Below are positions 30,244-42,600 of a stretch of DNA of 64,000 bases, piece by piece. The stretch's first letter is position 1. The number at the start of each line of letters is the position of its first letter. The notes beneath the pieces were generated by a model, which was not told where the DNA came from, did no database searches, and was given only the letters and a program-made list of their open reading frames with translations. The stretch lies in NCBI GenBank assembly GCA_033725935.1, contig MU867108.1, positions 124,001-188,000 of the forward strand, given 5' to 3'. The position numbers and the translations under genes are program-made. The stretch comes from Cladorrhinum sp. PSN259 (lineage: Eukaryota; Ascomycota; Sordariomycetes; Sordariales; Podosporaceae).

Positions 30244-31332
30244 TTACTGCTGTATCTGTTTGAGACCATTTATCCTCACGCCCACCTCGACCACCAGCTC
30301 CGGCCTGGAGGAGCCTCCGTCCGAGCTCTGATCCCCCTCGCTGCTCGTCTCTTGGTAGTGAGGTTGTAGCCCCAAATCCAGTATCCCACTCCTCGGTGAA
30401 GGTGTTGGGTCCTCATAAAGCCCAGCCTGCGCAGGCGGGAACCGGTGATCAGCATAGTAAACCACCGGCGGCGGTCTTCTTAGTGCCCCGTTTCCCATTA
30501 TGTCACCGCCATCCCCGCCTCTCGTAGGCGGTAAACTTCTAGTGGTACTGCTCCCCCTGCTCCTGCTCTGCCTTCTCTCGTAGGATCCCCTGCCCTCATA
30601 CCCCGTCATTCCCGGCCCGTACTGCGTATGTATCCCTTCCCTCCCCGGCACAACAACAGGCACACTGTACCTCGACGATCTGGGGTCAATACCCTCATTG
30701 CCCGCCGCGGGATTCCAGTTCCCCGGGTTCCACATCGGCGGCTCAGGTGCAGGCGGCACAGGAGGCGGCACGATCCCGTTGTTGTTGTTATTGTTGTAGT
30801 TGTTGTAGTTGTTGTTGTTCACCATCCCATGATACTCGGGCAAATCTCCATACCGCACCGGCACAGGCGCCGCTGGTGCCATTCTCATCACAGGAACAGG
30901 CAAAGGAACGGGAACCCCGGGATGAGGATGAGGAGGATGAGGAGGATAATGCAGCATTGCTGGTCTCGACATGGGTGGCAAGTGAGACATGAACCCCGGG
31001 GGTGGGAATCCAGGTGATGTTCCCGGCGACGGCGACGCTGTTCTCGAAGCAGAAGTAGAGGTGGGAGCGGTGGATGGACCCCCGCGGTTGACCCGCCTGA
31101 TGAGCTTCACTTTTCGTGGTTTCTCCTTGACGGGTTTTGGCGATCCTCGACAGCAGCAGCACCAGCAGGTTGTGATTATTGCGCCGAGGCCAATGAGTAC
31201 TGAAAAGACAATGATTGTCGCTGTTTGTGCTGATGAGAGGCCGTTGTCGTTTTCATCTCGTGGTTGGATTGGCAGTGCCTGTGTGACATTGTCTCGTCGT
31301 TGGAGTTGTGGGAATGTTGGCGGTAAATACAT
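30244..31332 (-). CDS. Single-pass membrane protein with Pro/Asn-rich tail
   Basis: This single-exon gene encodes 362 aa from the ATG at 31332. A short N-terminal part (1-36) precedes one hydrophobic helix (about 37-56, TATIIVFSVLIGLGAIITTC) and a CWCCCC cluster that may be palmitoylated. A basic KPRKVKLIRR stretch follows, so the tail is probably cytoplasmic. The tail is low complexity: HPP repeats, an Asn/Tyr tract encoded by an AAC/AAT microsatellite (about 30780-30830), RRQSRSRGSS. Such proteins are common in filamentous fungi and are often membrane sensors or scaffolds, but no domain supports that here. It ends 78 bp from the multicopper oxidase gene. Confidence 0.7.
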   Translation of the reverse strand: MYLPPTFPQLQRRDNVTQALPIQPRDENDNGLSSAQTATIIVFSVLIGLGAIITTCWCCCCRGSPKPVKEKPRKVKLIRRVNRGGPSTAPTSTSASRTASPSPGTSPGFPPPGFMSHLPPMSRPAMLHYPPHPPHPHPGVPVPLPVPVMRMAPAAPVPVRYGDLPEYHGMVNNNNYNNYNNNNNNGIVPPPVPPAPEPPMWNPGNWNPAAGNEGIDPRSSRYSVPVVVPGREGIHTQYGPGMTGYEGRGSYERRQSRSRGSSTTRSLPPTRGGDGGDIMGNGALRRPPPVVYYADHRFPPAQAGLYEDPTPSPRSGILDLGLQPHYQETSSEGDQSSDGGSSRPELVVEVGVRINGLKQIQQ

Positions 31333-32766
31333 CTTGGTGTTTCGTTGGTTCGTTGGCTCGTTGGCTCGACTATGTGTGAGAAAGTGATTGGCTACTTGGA
31401 GATATCTAGGTATTTTTTTCGGAGTGACTGGGTAAATTGAGCGAATGTATTTTGCTGAAATTAAGGATTATGTTGTACTGAAGACACTCAAGTGATCTTT
31501 TTCAACGGTCTTGCGTCCCAAGTCTTTATGTTGTTTGTTTTGAACCCCCTTCAGGGGGAGGGAGGGGAAAGAGACATTCCAGACTCCACACTTTGAACGT
31601 TGGTTAACTTTACCCCATTGATATACCGCCATTTCGACACACCACCAAATCGTGCAGTAAACTCGTCCTTATTCGTTCAATCGCCCCGGGCCAAAATCCA
31701 AATGCATTCACATGCAGCAAAGAAAACCCACACATTTCCGCATCCGACCAAACCCGCCAAGCAGGCGGTGAAAATATTGCACTTGTCTTGCTTCTCGGGT
31801 ACAGATCACCGCATGAACAGAACGGCCAGAACGGGGCACCGCTCCCGGAAACAAGCTTCCGATCATGTGCGATCATGCCACTAAAATCGGTTCGAAAGAA
31901 GATCGGATCGTGTACAAAATGTTGCAGTGTGTTTGCATACACGGGTGTCCAGTTCGTCAATGTTTCTTGGAAAATGCACTTTCGAGCACATCCGTTTGGT
32001 CGTCAATTCTGCACATTCGTCAGCCAGATGCGCTGAAACGTGGGGCTGTCAATGCATTGTTTCCAGAACGGCCCATTGGAAGAGTAAGACGTGACTGTGA
32101 AACATATCAAAGGAAAACAATGTCTGCAGGTCGCTGCAAGAGGCGATCAAGTGTGGACAGCGGGCATTAATGTGCGAGCGGGTCTGGATCTGCGTCTATT
32201 GAACGGGTTAGTTATAAATCCCGGTCGTCGGTCTGGAAGATAGACGCAAGGTTCAAGAACACAGTGGCGGTGTTGGAAATACAACGTCTGAGCTGTTGCC
32301 TCTATTGTTAGCAGGAGAGTGGTATCTCAAAAGGGTGAAATTGTCCGGATGCTGTGTTGCTGTTCGGCCATCACGCATAAAGTGCTTTTCGAAATACAAG
32401 ATGAGTTGGATGATCTAGATCGCACGCAGAGACTGCCCGTCGAATAAGAATGTGCCAGATCAGGGGTGGCTTCTGCAATGATGCAAGCTCCCGTTAGTCC
32501 GGCTCTCCTGGCATGCAAACCAGAAAATGCGTAACCAGACTCCCGGTATCGTCACACGTGCAATAATCAGAGCCTGTCATTTGAAAGCAACAACCCTTTG
32601 AAGGTGATGATTCATCTTTTATTCTAATTGGGACCAACACAGTAGTTTCATCTCTTGTCCGACCCATCCAATTTGAAGAGGGCAGTTTCAGGCTTTCAGC
32701 TGAGGTGCAGGACACCTGCATTCACAAATGGATACCGTAGAGCCCTGTTGCTACCGTCTTGCCAAG
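31333..32766. other. Intergenic region
   Basis: This stretch of about 1.4 kb lies between the membrane-protein start and the AKR stop. Short ORFs occur but none has a domain or codon pattern I trust. Confidence 0.35.
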
Positions 32767-34105
32767 TCATTCCTCATCCCAAGGGGCCTTGTTGTCGATC
32801 GGCTGATCATTTTGCTCGTCGAAAATATCGAAGCAAATGTGACGGCTGGGGTCCAGAAACCGAATGGGACCGCGCTCCGATGTCAGGGCGTCCACTCTCT
32901 GGAAGAGTTCGTCGGACATTCTCTTCAACTGTAAGTTCTGTTGCATGTGGTGTGGCTGAACAGACTTTGGTACGACGGGGATTCCTCGTTGTACCGCCCA
33001 GGAGAGGCATACCCGAGCAGGGCTAATGTCACAAGCCTTTGCCGCCTCAACGACCTGCCAAAGAGCATCAGCAACCGATCATCACTTGATCAGAATGCAT
33101 TACATACTGTTGGATTCTCAGTTGGAAATGGTTCATCCGGATGTGCCCTCACCACAGGTACAGGTCGTCCCCCCAGCGGTTGGTGGGCCATGATCAGAAT
33201 CCCGTGCTTGGCCGAGAACTCGACTAGATCATGCTGCGGAAGATAGGGATGGAGCTCGACCTGATTGACAGCTGGGATGACCTTTGCCACCTCCAGGATC
33301 CGCTTAGTCTTTAGAATGTTGAAGTTGGAAAGACCTTGTCAAAGTCAGGGTTTCAGTCCCGGTGTGAATGACAGTGTGGTGATCACGCACCAATTGCTCG
33401 AGCTTTCCCAATGGTCACCAACCTCTCCATCGCTTGCCATGTCTCTGGGTAACGTCGTGAAAGGTCATAGTCAATAACGGGCTAACACAAATAGTCAGCG
33501 TAATGCCCGCTAATGGACCAGGGCGGGCTCTCACTACCTTTCCATTTCCACTGGGGTGGCGAATTGTGGAATTGTTTGGGCCAGCTTTGTATGCATGGGG
33601 GACTAGTCATGGTCAGCGTTGAACATGGAACGTAAACCAACCAGTCAATAGTTAGCATACAATGCATGAGATACAAGTCAACTGTGCGTAGGTCAGCTCA
33701 TCATCATGCTAACGTTTCGAAAACACAGTGTGTACCATAACCCAACTGCAAGTCTTTGAGGGAAACATCAATGGCTTTCTCAACATCGGCCGGTTCATGC
33801 CAGGTTTGGGCCCTGAAGCAGTGGTGTGAGCAGCCAAAATGACCAGTGATCAGGTTGTCGTCATCTTACAGCTTCGAGGTGACGAATATTTTTTCACGAG
33901 GGATGCCGCTCTCTTTGATAGCCTCACCAATCTCTTTCTCGTTTCCGTATGCATTCGCGCCGTCAATATGTCTGTAGCCTAGCTTCAGTGCCAGTTTGAC
34001 GGCTTCCTTGACCTTTGAGCTGCCATCGGTGCTCTGGAAAGTCCCGAGGCCAACCGCAGGAACTTTGACGCCGGTGTTGAGAGTGAATTCTGTAGGCAGT
34101 GCCAT
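32767..34105 (-). CDS. Aldo-keto reductase
   Basis: Seven exons on the minus strand: 33870-34105, 33736-33812, 33661-33681, 33538-33602, 33391-33481, 33108-33334 and 32767-33054; 1005 nt, 334 aa. All junctions keep phase. The (beta/alpha)8 fold signatures are present: GLGTFQS, GYRHIDGANAYGNE with Asp48 and Tyr53, Lys78 in VTSKL, and His111 in LYLMHF, so the catalytic tetrad is complete. Later motifs are AIGLSNFN, NQVELHPYLPQ and VPKSVQ (the NADPH-phosphate site). AKRs reduce aldehydes and ketones with NADPH. Exon 3 is only 21 nt, which explains why no long ORF shows the gene. It is divergent from the kinase at 34501, with 395 bp between the ATGs. The substrate is unknown. Confidence 0.9.
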
Positions 34106-34500
34106 TAAATCAACCGGGTAGGCTGGATATGGCGCGGGCTACCGTTAACCCTCGTCTACGAAAAGAAGTCGAGCTGATGTACAGATTAAGGTCGGATGGT
34201 GAGGGGTTGAATATGAAGTCGCCCAATGAGAGGCACAGGCGGTAATGTACAGTACATAGCAATGAGAGTTTTAAGCGCCAGCTGGGCACGCTGGGGTTCC
34301 TTGGCACGCAAGCGCTGTCAGGGAATTGCGAGGGAATGGAGAGATTGGCCGCAGATCTGCAGCATCATGGCGCAGGAGGCGCGAGAATCATCATATCATG
34401 CAGGCTTCCCCTTGGTGATGGGTCTTTGAAAGAACGTTGGTGAATCTGCTCGATCACTCATAAATAATCAGGAAACTTTGCAAAGCTTAGACTCGGCTGA
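34106..34500. promoter_or_regulatory. Shared divergent promoter region
   Basis: This 395 bp lies between the ATGs of the aldo-keto reductase (minus) and the fructosamine-kinase-type gene (plus). No factor site was recognised; co-regulation is inferred from the arrangement only. Confidence 0.4.
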
Positions 34501-35739
34501 ATGCGCAATCTCGGATCATTCGAGCTTCCCAGCGAGGACGGTCAGTACCGCCTGGACCCGAGCGTGCTCAAAGGTGCGTATGTCCCTTCCCTAAATGTTC
34601 ACGATTAGACTTTCACACTGTCAAGTTCTGCCTGATGTGAAGGAGGTCCTCAAAGTTTTGCTACATGGCCACTCTGCTTGGGCAACGGGGTTCAGAATCG
34701 ATGTTCTCCATACCGACGGAGAAACGGAAAGCTACTTCATGAAGGTAAACCAGCTGTCCATTCATCCAAGTGTGAGTTGCTCACGATTTTTGCACACAGA
34801 TATCCATCGGCGACCATGGACGGGAAGCACTCCGCGGCGAATTTGAGGGCACATCCACCATCTATGCTGCCACCCCAGACTTTTGCCCGAAGCCAATTGC
34901 ATGGGGGAGCTTGGAGACTCAAGATGATGCACATTTTTACCTGTGCAAATTCTATGAGCTTACTGAAGGGGTGCCTGAGCCCGCCTCCTTCTGTGCAAAG
35001 CTGGCCCGCCTTCACTTGACGGCGAACTCTCCCGAGGGTAAGTTTGGTTTTCACTGCACGACTTACAACGGTGACTTGCCTCAGGACAACACTTGGCATG
35101 ACAGCTGGGAGGAATTCTTTGCGAATGGTCTCCGTCATGTGCTAAATGTGCGTGAAGAGAGAGCTGGCCCACACGAGGAACTGGATGCTGCATTGCCAGA
35201 CCTTTTTGACAAGGTCATTCCGAGGCTTCTTCGTCCGCTTGAGACGAAGGGCCGCAAAGTGACACCAACGCTGGTGCATGGTGATTTGTGGTGCGGGAAT
35301 GCCAGCATCGTCGACGAGGAAACCGAGGAGGGCATCGTGTATGATCCCGCCTCGTTTTATGCGCACAATGAGTATGAGCTTGGAAACTGGCGGCCTGAGA
35401 GAAATCAGTTCACCGCTCGGTACTTCAAAGAGTATCACAGTCACATCCCCAAGGCGGAGCCACCGGAGGATTACGATGATCGCAATGCCCTTTATGCCCT
35501 GTGAGTTCATCCATCCGGAGGTCTTGTCAATGATGGGAGCTGATCATCTGTCTCTCGTTAGGAGGTTTAACCTGCATGCAGCTGCATTGTTTCCCAACCA
35601 GAAAGATTATGTTCAAATGTTAGTTGAATTTAGCAATCTGAAGCAACCTGGCTGCATGTGACTGACCCCTCGCAGGTCAATTGAGGAGATCAGGCGCCTC
35701 ACCGACAAGTTTCCCGATGGATACACAGGAGAAGAGTGA
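34501..35739 (+). CDS. Fructosamine/ketosamine-3-kinase family protein
   Basis: Five exons: 34501-34573, 34626-34744, 34800-35500, 35562-35618 and 35676-35739 (1014 nt, 337 aa), all in phase. The protein-kinase-like fold shows YFMKISIG with the ATP-binding Lys, the catalytic motif LVHGDLWCGN (HGD), and YDPASFYAHNEYEL in place of the DFG motif. KFGFHCTTYNGDLPQDNTW and DSWEEFFANGLR are family signatures. Known members phosphorylate fructosamines or ribulosamines on glycated proteins, which then detach; the fungal forms are annotated as protein-ribulosamine 3-kinase or phosphotransferase. Length is normal. An apparent GTAAGT at 35040 lies inside the conserved GKFGF motif and is not used. The start could vary, as exon 1 is short. 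Confidence 0.88.
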
Positions 35740-36355
35740 GCCTAATGCAGGAAGGGCAGTCGATGGGAGACTAAAACTTTCTTTTTGTTGATAGATGGCA
35801 CCGGTTGTTCGAATAAGATTATGTAGTGTATAACTTTAGACCAACCAATGTCATTGATGGACTCCGCCATCTGGTTTCGTTTTCGAGCGCTTCTGTGACC
35901 GATGATGATGCTACCTACTTCAGACCTTCTGCTGCCGGTGTGCCCCTCCCTGTGGGGGCCGATGGTCTGGAACATGGTGGGGATGGCGGGTTGCTGTTAG
36001 CGGTCCGCCCCAGAGAGCGCCGTGGAAATGGCCGCCATCCCTTTACTATGTAACCGCAGGTAAGACCTTTTTCTTGGCTACAAGGGTCTGTGGCCACTCA
36101 GATCACCAATTTGATCAAGATTTGCGAAAATTGGCGCCGTTGTACATCCAGAGACTTGTTGCCAGCCACGAACCACTGGCGGGGATGGACCAAAAAAGGC
36201 CTTACCTGCGGTTGGAGGGATTGCCAGCAACAGCTCCAATGAAGAATCATGAAACACTATCATCTCTGCCGGATATCGGAACTTTGCAAACTCACAAGAG
36301 CAGAGAGACAGACATCGAACTTTTCCATGGGTTGATTGAATGATAATTCTAAAAT
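35740..36355. other. Intergenic region
   Basis: The region upstream of the NLR-like gene holds short ORFs only. No feature was recognised. Confidence 0.4.
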
Positions 36356-39300
36356 ATGGAGCAGGTAAGTTCACCGTCTCCAATCCCCACTTGACCCCTC
36401 ACCCCAGGGTCTCCACTTTGCCCGCCGCAAGTCAACCTGGAAGCCAAAGTCACAAACTAAACCCCACCTACAGCACTGGGCTTCACTGACTGCGATACCC
36501 ATTCAAACAGCAGCGCAAGACATCCTCTTTTGCCGGTTTCCGACTCTCGCAACCTGGAACCGATAAAACTCGCCAACGAGGCTTCTCCCGCACCAATTGG
36601 ACCTCGTCGCTGTCGCCATGGAGAGCCTCTTCCGAATTGCCCGATGACGCGAAGGGCGCGTTAGGCCTGACGACGCTCCACGAGCCAGAAGCTTCGACCG
36701 CCCCGGTTGCCGACATTGTCTTCATCCACGGTCTCGGAGGCGGTAGTCGAAAAACATGGTCGTTCTCGCCGGATCCCAGCCACTATTGGCCTCTAGCTTG
36801 GTTGCCAGTGGACCGCGACTTTGCAGATGTGCGGATTCACACATTTGGTTACAAGGCGGATTGGGGCGAGCGCAAGCAAAGCGTGCTGGATATTCATGAC
36901 TTTGGACAAACCCTTCTGGGCGCCTTGCGCAACCACCCAGGTATCCGACGGACGGATGGCGGCATCATTCTGGTCGGCCACGGCATGGGAGGCTACGTCG
37001 CAAAACAAGCGTACATCATAGCGCGCCAGGATCCAACAGCAGCGGATCTGGCCGATCGTATACATTCAATCTTCTTTCTTGGCACCCCGCATCGTGGCTC
37101 TGATATGGCTTCAATGTTGAAGAACATGTTGGCTGTCGCCTGGGGAAAGAAACGGGTTGTTACTGATCTGACACGAAACTCTTCTGCCTTGTGTGCCATC
37201 AACGATGCTTTCCGTCACATCGCACCCGATCTCCGGTTATGGTCATTTTACGAGACTCTTCCTGTCAAGGGCGCCATGAACAGGATTGTGGTTGAGCGGC
37301 ATTCGGCTACCTTGGGTTATCACAACGAGGAGATTGCCGCCATGGACGCTGACCACACGCATGTTTGTATGTTTGAGACGCCTTCAGATCCGAATTACAA
37401 GATGCTCCGAAACGCCCTTGTCACCGCCATTGACGCCATCCGAGAAGCAGTAACAACCCAGCAGAAGCCTCCCAAGGGCGCCACTGAGGATATGCATCCT
37501 GCGAGTTCACCATCCGACCCTGTCTTGTCACCAACCGAGATCACCAATATTCTCCGGACCTTCTTGGGGATACAAGACTCGACTGAGGGCGACTTTGCAA
37601 GTCTCCAGATGCTCAAGCAACCCGGATCCTGTCGTTGGTTTACCGAAAGGCCCATCTTCACGTCCTGGAAAGCAAACAAGTCCCCAGGGATATTATGGCT
37701 GATGGGAAGACCAGCAACTGGTAAGTCAGTCCTCGCATGTCACGTCATTGAGCAGTTGAAGCCCCCCCTGGTCTATTGCAGCTACTTCATTTGTAAACAC
37801 TCCAAATCTGGGAACTCTACTCTCAGCGACTGCTTTCGTTCACTGGCATACCAAATGGCTACCCATGATGGCCTAGTACGAGACGCCATTTTGCGGCTTG
37901 CACAAGATGCCATAGCCTGGGACAAAACGGATGAGTTCAATATCTGGCGCCGAGTTTTCGTTGGTTGCATATTCAAGCTCCCATCGATCGCATGTCATTT
38001 TTGGGTTATGGATGGTGTTGACGATTGCGTCAACTTCAACTCTCTGTTCACGCAACGTTTCCTTGCCGCCCTTCCTCAAGAACTTCGCGTCTTTGCTACC
38101 AGCCGTCCGCTCGAGCAGATTGAGCGAGGCCTAACTACGCTCGGACCATCGAGGGCAACAATTGAGCACCTTTCGGAGACGGATACTCTGCACGATATGC
38201 GTCTCTTTTTGAACGTGCGCCTTACTAAGCTCGGCCGGCCGGAGAATGAAGTGGATCGCGACAGCATGTGCGAACGGATTCTCGCCAAGTCAAAGGGCTC
38301 TTTTCTGTGGGTGCGACTGGTCCTTCAGGAATTCGAGGACGCTTGGACTGAAGAGGCCATGAGTTCCATCTTGGACAGCGTCCCATCTGATCTGTTTGAC
38401 ATGTATTCTCGAATGGCACAATCCATCGTTTCCGACCAGCGGAAGATGGCACTCGCAAAATGTGTTCTCACCTGGATTGCCCTCTCCTCCCGTCCACTAA
38501 CGGTAGATGAACTGCGCGGCGCCATCAAGCTGGATGTTGGGCAGACACTCCAGAACCCAGCCAAGGCGATCCCAGATGTGTGTGCACAGCTTGTCTACAT
38601 TGACCAACAAAACAAAGTACAAATGATACACGAAACTGTCCGCGAATTCCTCGTTACGGAAGATTCCGAGTCCGATCTTGCGATCAAGAAGAAGGATGGG
38701 CACACCTTGATCGCGTCCATCTTACTCAAGTATCTATGTACTGGGGTACTCAAGTCCGCCCATGCCATGGGACAACGACTGGGGATCCGCTCTCGAGGTT
38801 TCGCAAAGACCCCTCAAGCAGCCACAACTCCAGACACCTCCCTCCTCAATTATGCATTCGCTTTTTTCTCCGAACACCTGTTTCGAGCAACCTCTGCTGA
38901 TGACTGTTTAATGGACAGCCTCTGTGATCTGTTGAAAGGAAACACCATCCTCGACTGGATTGAGCATGCCGCCACCACTGGTGACCTTACCGTGATCGTC
39001 AAGACAGCAATGAACCTTCGTGAATATCTCGGCCTGAGAATTAAATACGTGCCCTCGACTGACCGATCTGTCCAACTCGTTGATCGCTGGGTGACAGACC
39101 TAATCCGTGTTGGTGCTAAGTTCCGGCCTCAGTTACTGGCTTGCCCTTCCTCAATCCATCACCTCATCCCGCCTCTATGCCCCAGGGACTCGGTTATGTC
39201 ACGGGCATTCTACAAGGATGCCCCTTCATGCAGTGCAGCGACCGACATTACTCTTCACGGTCTTTTTAATGGTTCTTGGGACGAATGTCTTGTTCGCCTT

Positions 39301-41803
39301 GACTTTAAGAAGGGACAGACGACTGCAGTTGGACACGGTGTACGTTACTTTGCCGTTGGACTTTCCACGGGTCAGATCTCGATCTACGATCCTGGGTCAG
39401 TACAGTTCCTCCGTCATGTCACACACCCAGAGCGTGTCAAGCTCCTGGAATTTGGCTTTGACGACACGTCTCTGGCATCATGTGGCTCTAAGAATCTTAC
39501 CATATGGGATCCCAAGACCGGCGTTATGCTGCAATCGTTCCCTCTTCGCTCAACACCGCTAGCCATCACTCATTTGAGTGCCGATAAAATACTTTGTGCG
39601 TTTCAATCGGGCATCTTAACAAAGTGGTACGTGGTCCTCTGGTTCCTAAACAGCTGCCGAACTAACTTAACTGCTTCTGGGCCATAGGCAATTGGAGACA
39701 GGTGAAGAAGAGTCGATATCTTGGAAGGAGATCGACTTGGACGGCGACCAAGGAGATATTTCTGCAATTATTCCTAAACAAGCACCAAACCGGGGCACCT
39801 TCCTGGCCACTGGAAACGACGTCTTGCTCGCCGTTGCCTATCGTTCCCACCCAGTTTTCATCTGGAACGCCCTCGACCTCGAGCTCCTTGGGCTTTGCGA
39901 GCCTGAATTCGACAACAACGGCGTCAATGACATGGCCTTCAACCCTAACTCAGAAATTCCAGTGCTAGTGGTCTCATATCAAGACGGTAGTCTATGTATC
40001 TTTGACTACACCACCACGCAACTTCACTTCCGTCGGCCTCAGGTGTTCGCTCAGAGCATTGCCTGCTCACCAGATGGCAGAAGTCTGGTTGCTGGTACGA
40101 ATCGGGGGGCAGTTGAGGTGTTTGCGTTTGAACAAGATCACTATGGCACCACCACTCTCGCCCTGATATATCGGACCAACCACCCACCAGATGAAACAGT
40201 CCGCGGTGTCGCGTTCCGGACTGACGGGCTGCGCTTTGTCGATATCCGTGGTCAACAAGGACGAGTGTGGGAGCCGGATGCACTTGTGAGGAAAAACGTG
40301 AATGAGCTCGAAAGCACGATTGGGAATTCCGAAGCAGAGACAGTCCCGCTCATATCGGCGAGTGTTTCGGGCATTTTCAGCGGCCTCGATGAAGCTGATA
40401 TCACGAGTCCGTTGGTTACACTTCCTGGGGGCAAGGCAATCCTTGCAGGAAACAGTCACGGTGCGGTAATGCTATTCTCTGCGACAGATGCTGCAGAGAT
40501 TGGCCCTCTGTACAGGCATGCACGTGGTTCTTCCGTAATCGCCCTTTCAACTAATGAGTCTGGGACCTTTGTTGTGTCAGCAGATGACTCCGCTCGAGTT
40601 CTGGTCTTCAAGTCTGAGGATGCTGTTAAAGCTGCTTCGACTCATGCTTCACCGCCGCACATCATGCTGGATCGGCGCTTTGAGCGAGGCGCTGTTGTTC
40701 GAGTCTTGATCAACGACACCGGGGATAAAGTTCTTGTCAGTGGACGCCATTCCGACCAGCTCTGGAGTGTCAAAGATGGATCACTCCCAGATAGAGATGG
40801 CTTCTTCGTTCCTATCATCTTGGAGCTTACAGCCAATGTCCCGTATCTTCCACCCCATGTCGTCTCACCAGACCCAAAGCTTTCGTCGCATCAACTTGGT
40901 GTGGCTACATTGCGGTCTAGCTTTCAATATCCAGGGAATTCCGAATGGTTCGTTATCATCATGGGTGATACGGCACGGGTCTACTCCTGGTTAGACTTCT
41001 CAGAGGTTACTGGTGAAGAGGGGATACAGTTGGAAAGATCAAATTCCATCGAGCCGATTCCATCTACCGCCTCTGCAACCTACTATTTCAGACCAGGATA
41101 TGTCATTGAAGTTTTGTTTCTCTCTCCTTTTTCTTCTCCACGCATCTCTGTGTGGGCTGCCAGCTCGCTAAATCCTTCCTCTTCCGAAGCAACAGCCACG
41201 ACCCAACTGGTAAGAGAAGCGAGCCTGGAGGCCATTAGTCCCAACGTACTCTCGATCATTGGCATTATTGGCACATCGACTGTCGTCTTTCTTGATGTCA
41301 ACTTTTGGGTATGCAGCGTGGAGCTTCAGTCAGTAACGTCTGTCGTGCCGGCAAGGTTGTCTGCTCTTCCCATGCGTCCAGGACTTGGAGGAAGCAGACT
41401 GGACAGGCCTCAGTCTCCGGTGGTAACAAACTTACGGCGGTCCAGTGCCCGGTCTTTGACCTCTCCCCTCACTCCGATGACGCCGGACACGGTGCAAGTG
41501 GCTCAGGCAAGAAGACACTTCTTTTCTCTCAGCGAATGGCGGACGGCGGGAGGGGAGATGAGACTCGCGCTTGCTTCTGCGGCGACTGGTCGGGTGGCCG
41601 GAGGCTCGGGAAAATATACTGCTGTTGTGTTTGGCAATGGATCGAGGGTTGTGGTGGTCAGAGGGGGGTTGGAGTTCTCGGAAAATGTGACGGTGGCTGT
41701 GCAGTCTGGGGGGCGGGTTCCGGTTGCTCAAGCAGGCGCTGCGGGGCAGGATGTTTGGAAGGTTGTGGGTGGAAGTATGCATAGGCGGGGTTCGAATTGG
41801 TAG
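36356..41803 (+). CDS. NLR-like protein: alpha/beta-hydrolase, NACHT, beta-propeller
   Basis: Exons: 36356-36364 (ATG GAG CAG), 36511-39626 and 39688-41803; 5241 nt, 1746 aa. The second intron is certain: it restores TKWQLETG. The first, 146 nt, is inferred from GTAAGT and CAAACAG and from the lack of an in-frame ATG. Residues about 65-325 are a DUF676/PGAP1-like alpha/beta-hydrolase (FIHGLGGGSRKTW, YFLGTPHRG-type motif), but the nucleophile elbow reads GHGMGG: Ser is replaced by Gly at residue 161. Then comes a NACHT ATPase: Walker A GRPATGKS near 402, Walker B FWVMDGVDD near 504, and ATSRP sensor. The winged-helix and helical arm contain MIHETVREFL. From about 880 on there are WD40-like beta-propeller strands. 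This is the plan of fungal NLRs in heterokaryon incompatibility and programmed cell death, with the propeller as ligand sensor. It sits 181 bp away from no known partner; the role is inferred. Confidence 0.85.
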
Positions 41804-42600
41804 GGACTTGGAATCATTGGGAATCACTTGGGATGGTCAGCGATGGTTATCGACGCTCCGACTGGATCTATACTAGAAGGTAGAACTGCATAACAGGTTT
41901 CTAGATTGGCTCTCGGTGAGATTGGATGGAACTCTAGGAATGTCATCATTATAGAAAATGCCTTGGTTTTTGCATTATCTGCATCTGGGAAATGCCTTGC
42001 TGAATCGAGCATGGAACGTGATAATGGAATATGCCTTGGCTATATGAAGTTGTGCAGCACCTGAAATGCTTGCTCTCCAACGACCATGCTTGGTATGCAG
42101 ATCTCCCAGACCGAGCGTGGGGATAGAGAACCGCAGCTTCCAAGGTTGATATCTGATCCATACGCAATCGTGAGAATGCTCAAAGCAACACTAGCGAGCG
42201 CCCCATCCCCGGTCGACGAAATAGGAAACCGAAGTGAGGCGGGGTCAACCTTGTTGCAGCAAGAGCTGATGGCGCTAGCGATCAGAAACAGTAGCGGATC
42301 GCAGTGCTTGCGAGATTTGCAGCTGTGCCCGTGGCACTCAGTCTGAAAATGGCCTGCACTGCAGTGCCTCGGTGGAGGAGCTCTAATTCGGCAGGTGGGG
42401 GTTGTTTGTTGAGAGCTCGGATATAAAATCGAGGCAAGAACGGTCCCGTCATCTGAGATGCCTGGACCCCTCACCCAAGCATTCCAGGAAATCCAGACTG
42501 CAGCTTTCCTAGTTGCTTCCCCGCACTTTTCTTCAGACAAGCTTTCCCCAATTTCTTACGCAAGCTTCGTCCCGCTCATTGAGTGGCGCCCTTCGCTACC
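41804..42600. other. Intergenic region
   Basis: This is the 3' flank of the NLR-like gene and the promoter of the GRDP gene. A minus-strand ORF (42040-42540) has no recognisable features. Confidence 0.35.

Noticed and set aside
35040..35050. GTAAGT donor-like site in the kinase gene
   Set aside because: It lies inside the conserved GKFGFH motif, and the unspliced frame fits the family.
37720..37727. GTAAGT donor-like site in the NACHT Walker A
   Set aside because: Splicing would destroy the P-loop; the frame is continuous and typical without it.
42040..42540. Minus-strand ORF of 166 aa upstream of the GRDP gene
   Set aside because: Its composition is not protein-like and no motif was found; it overlaps the likely GRDP promoter.
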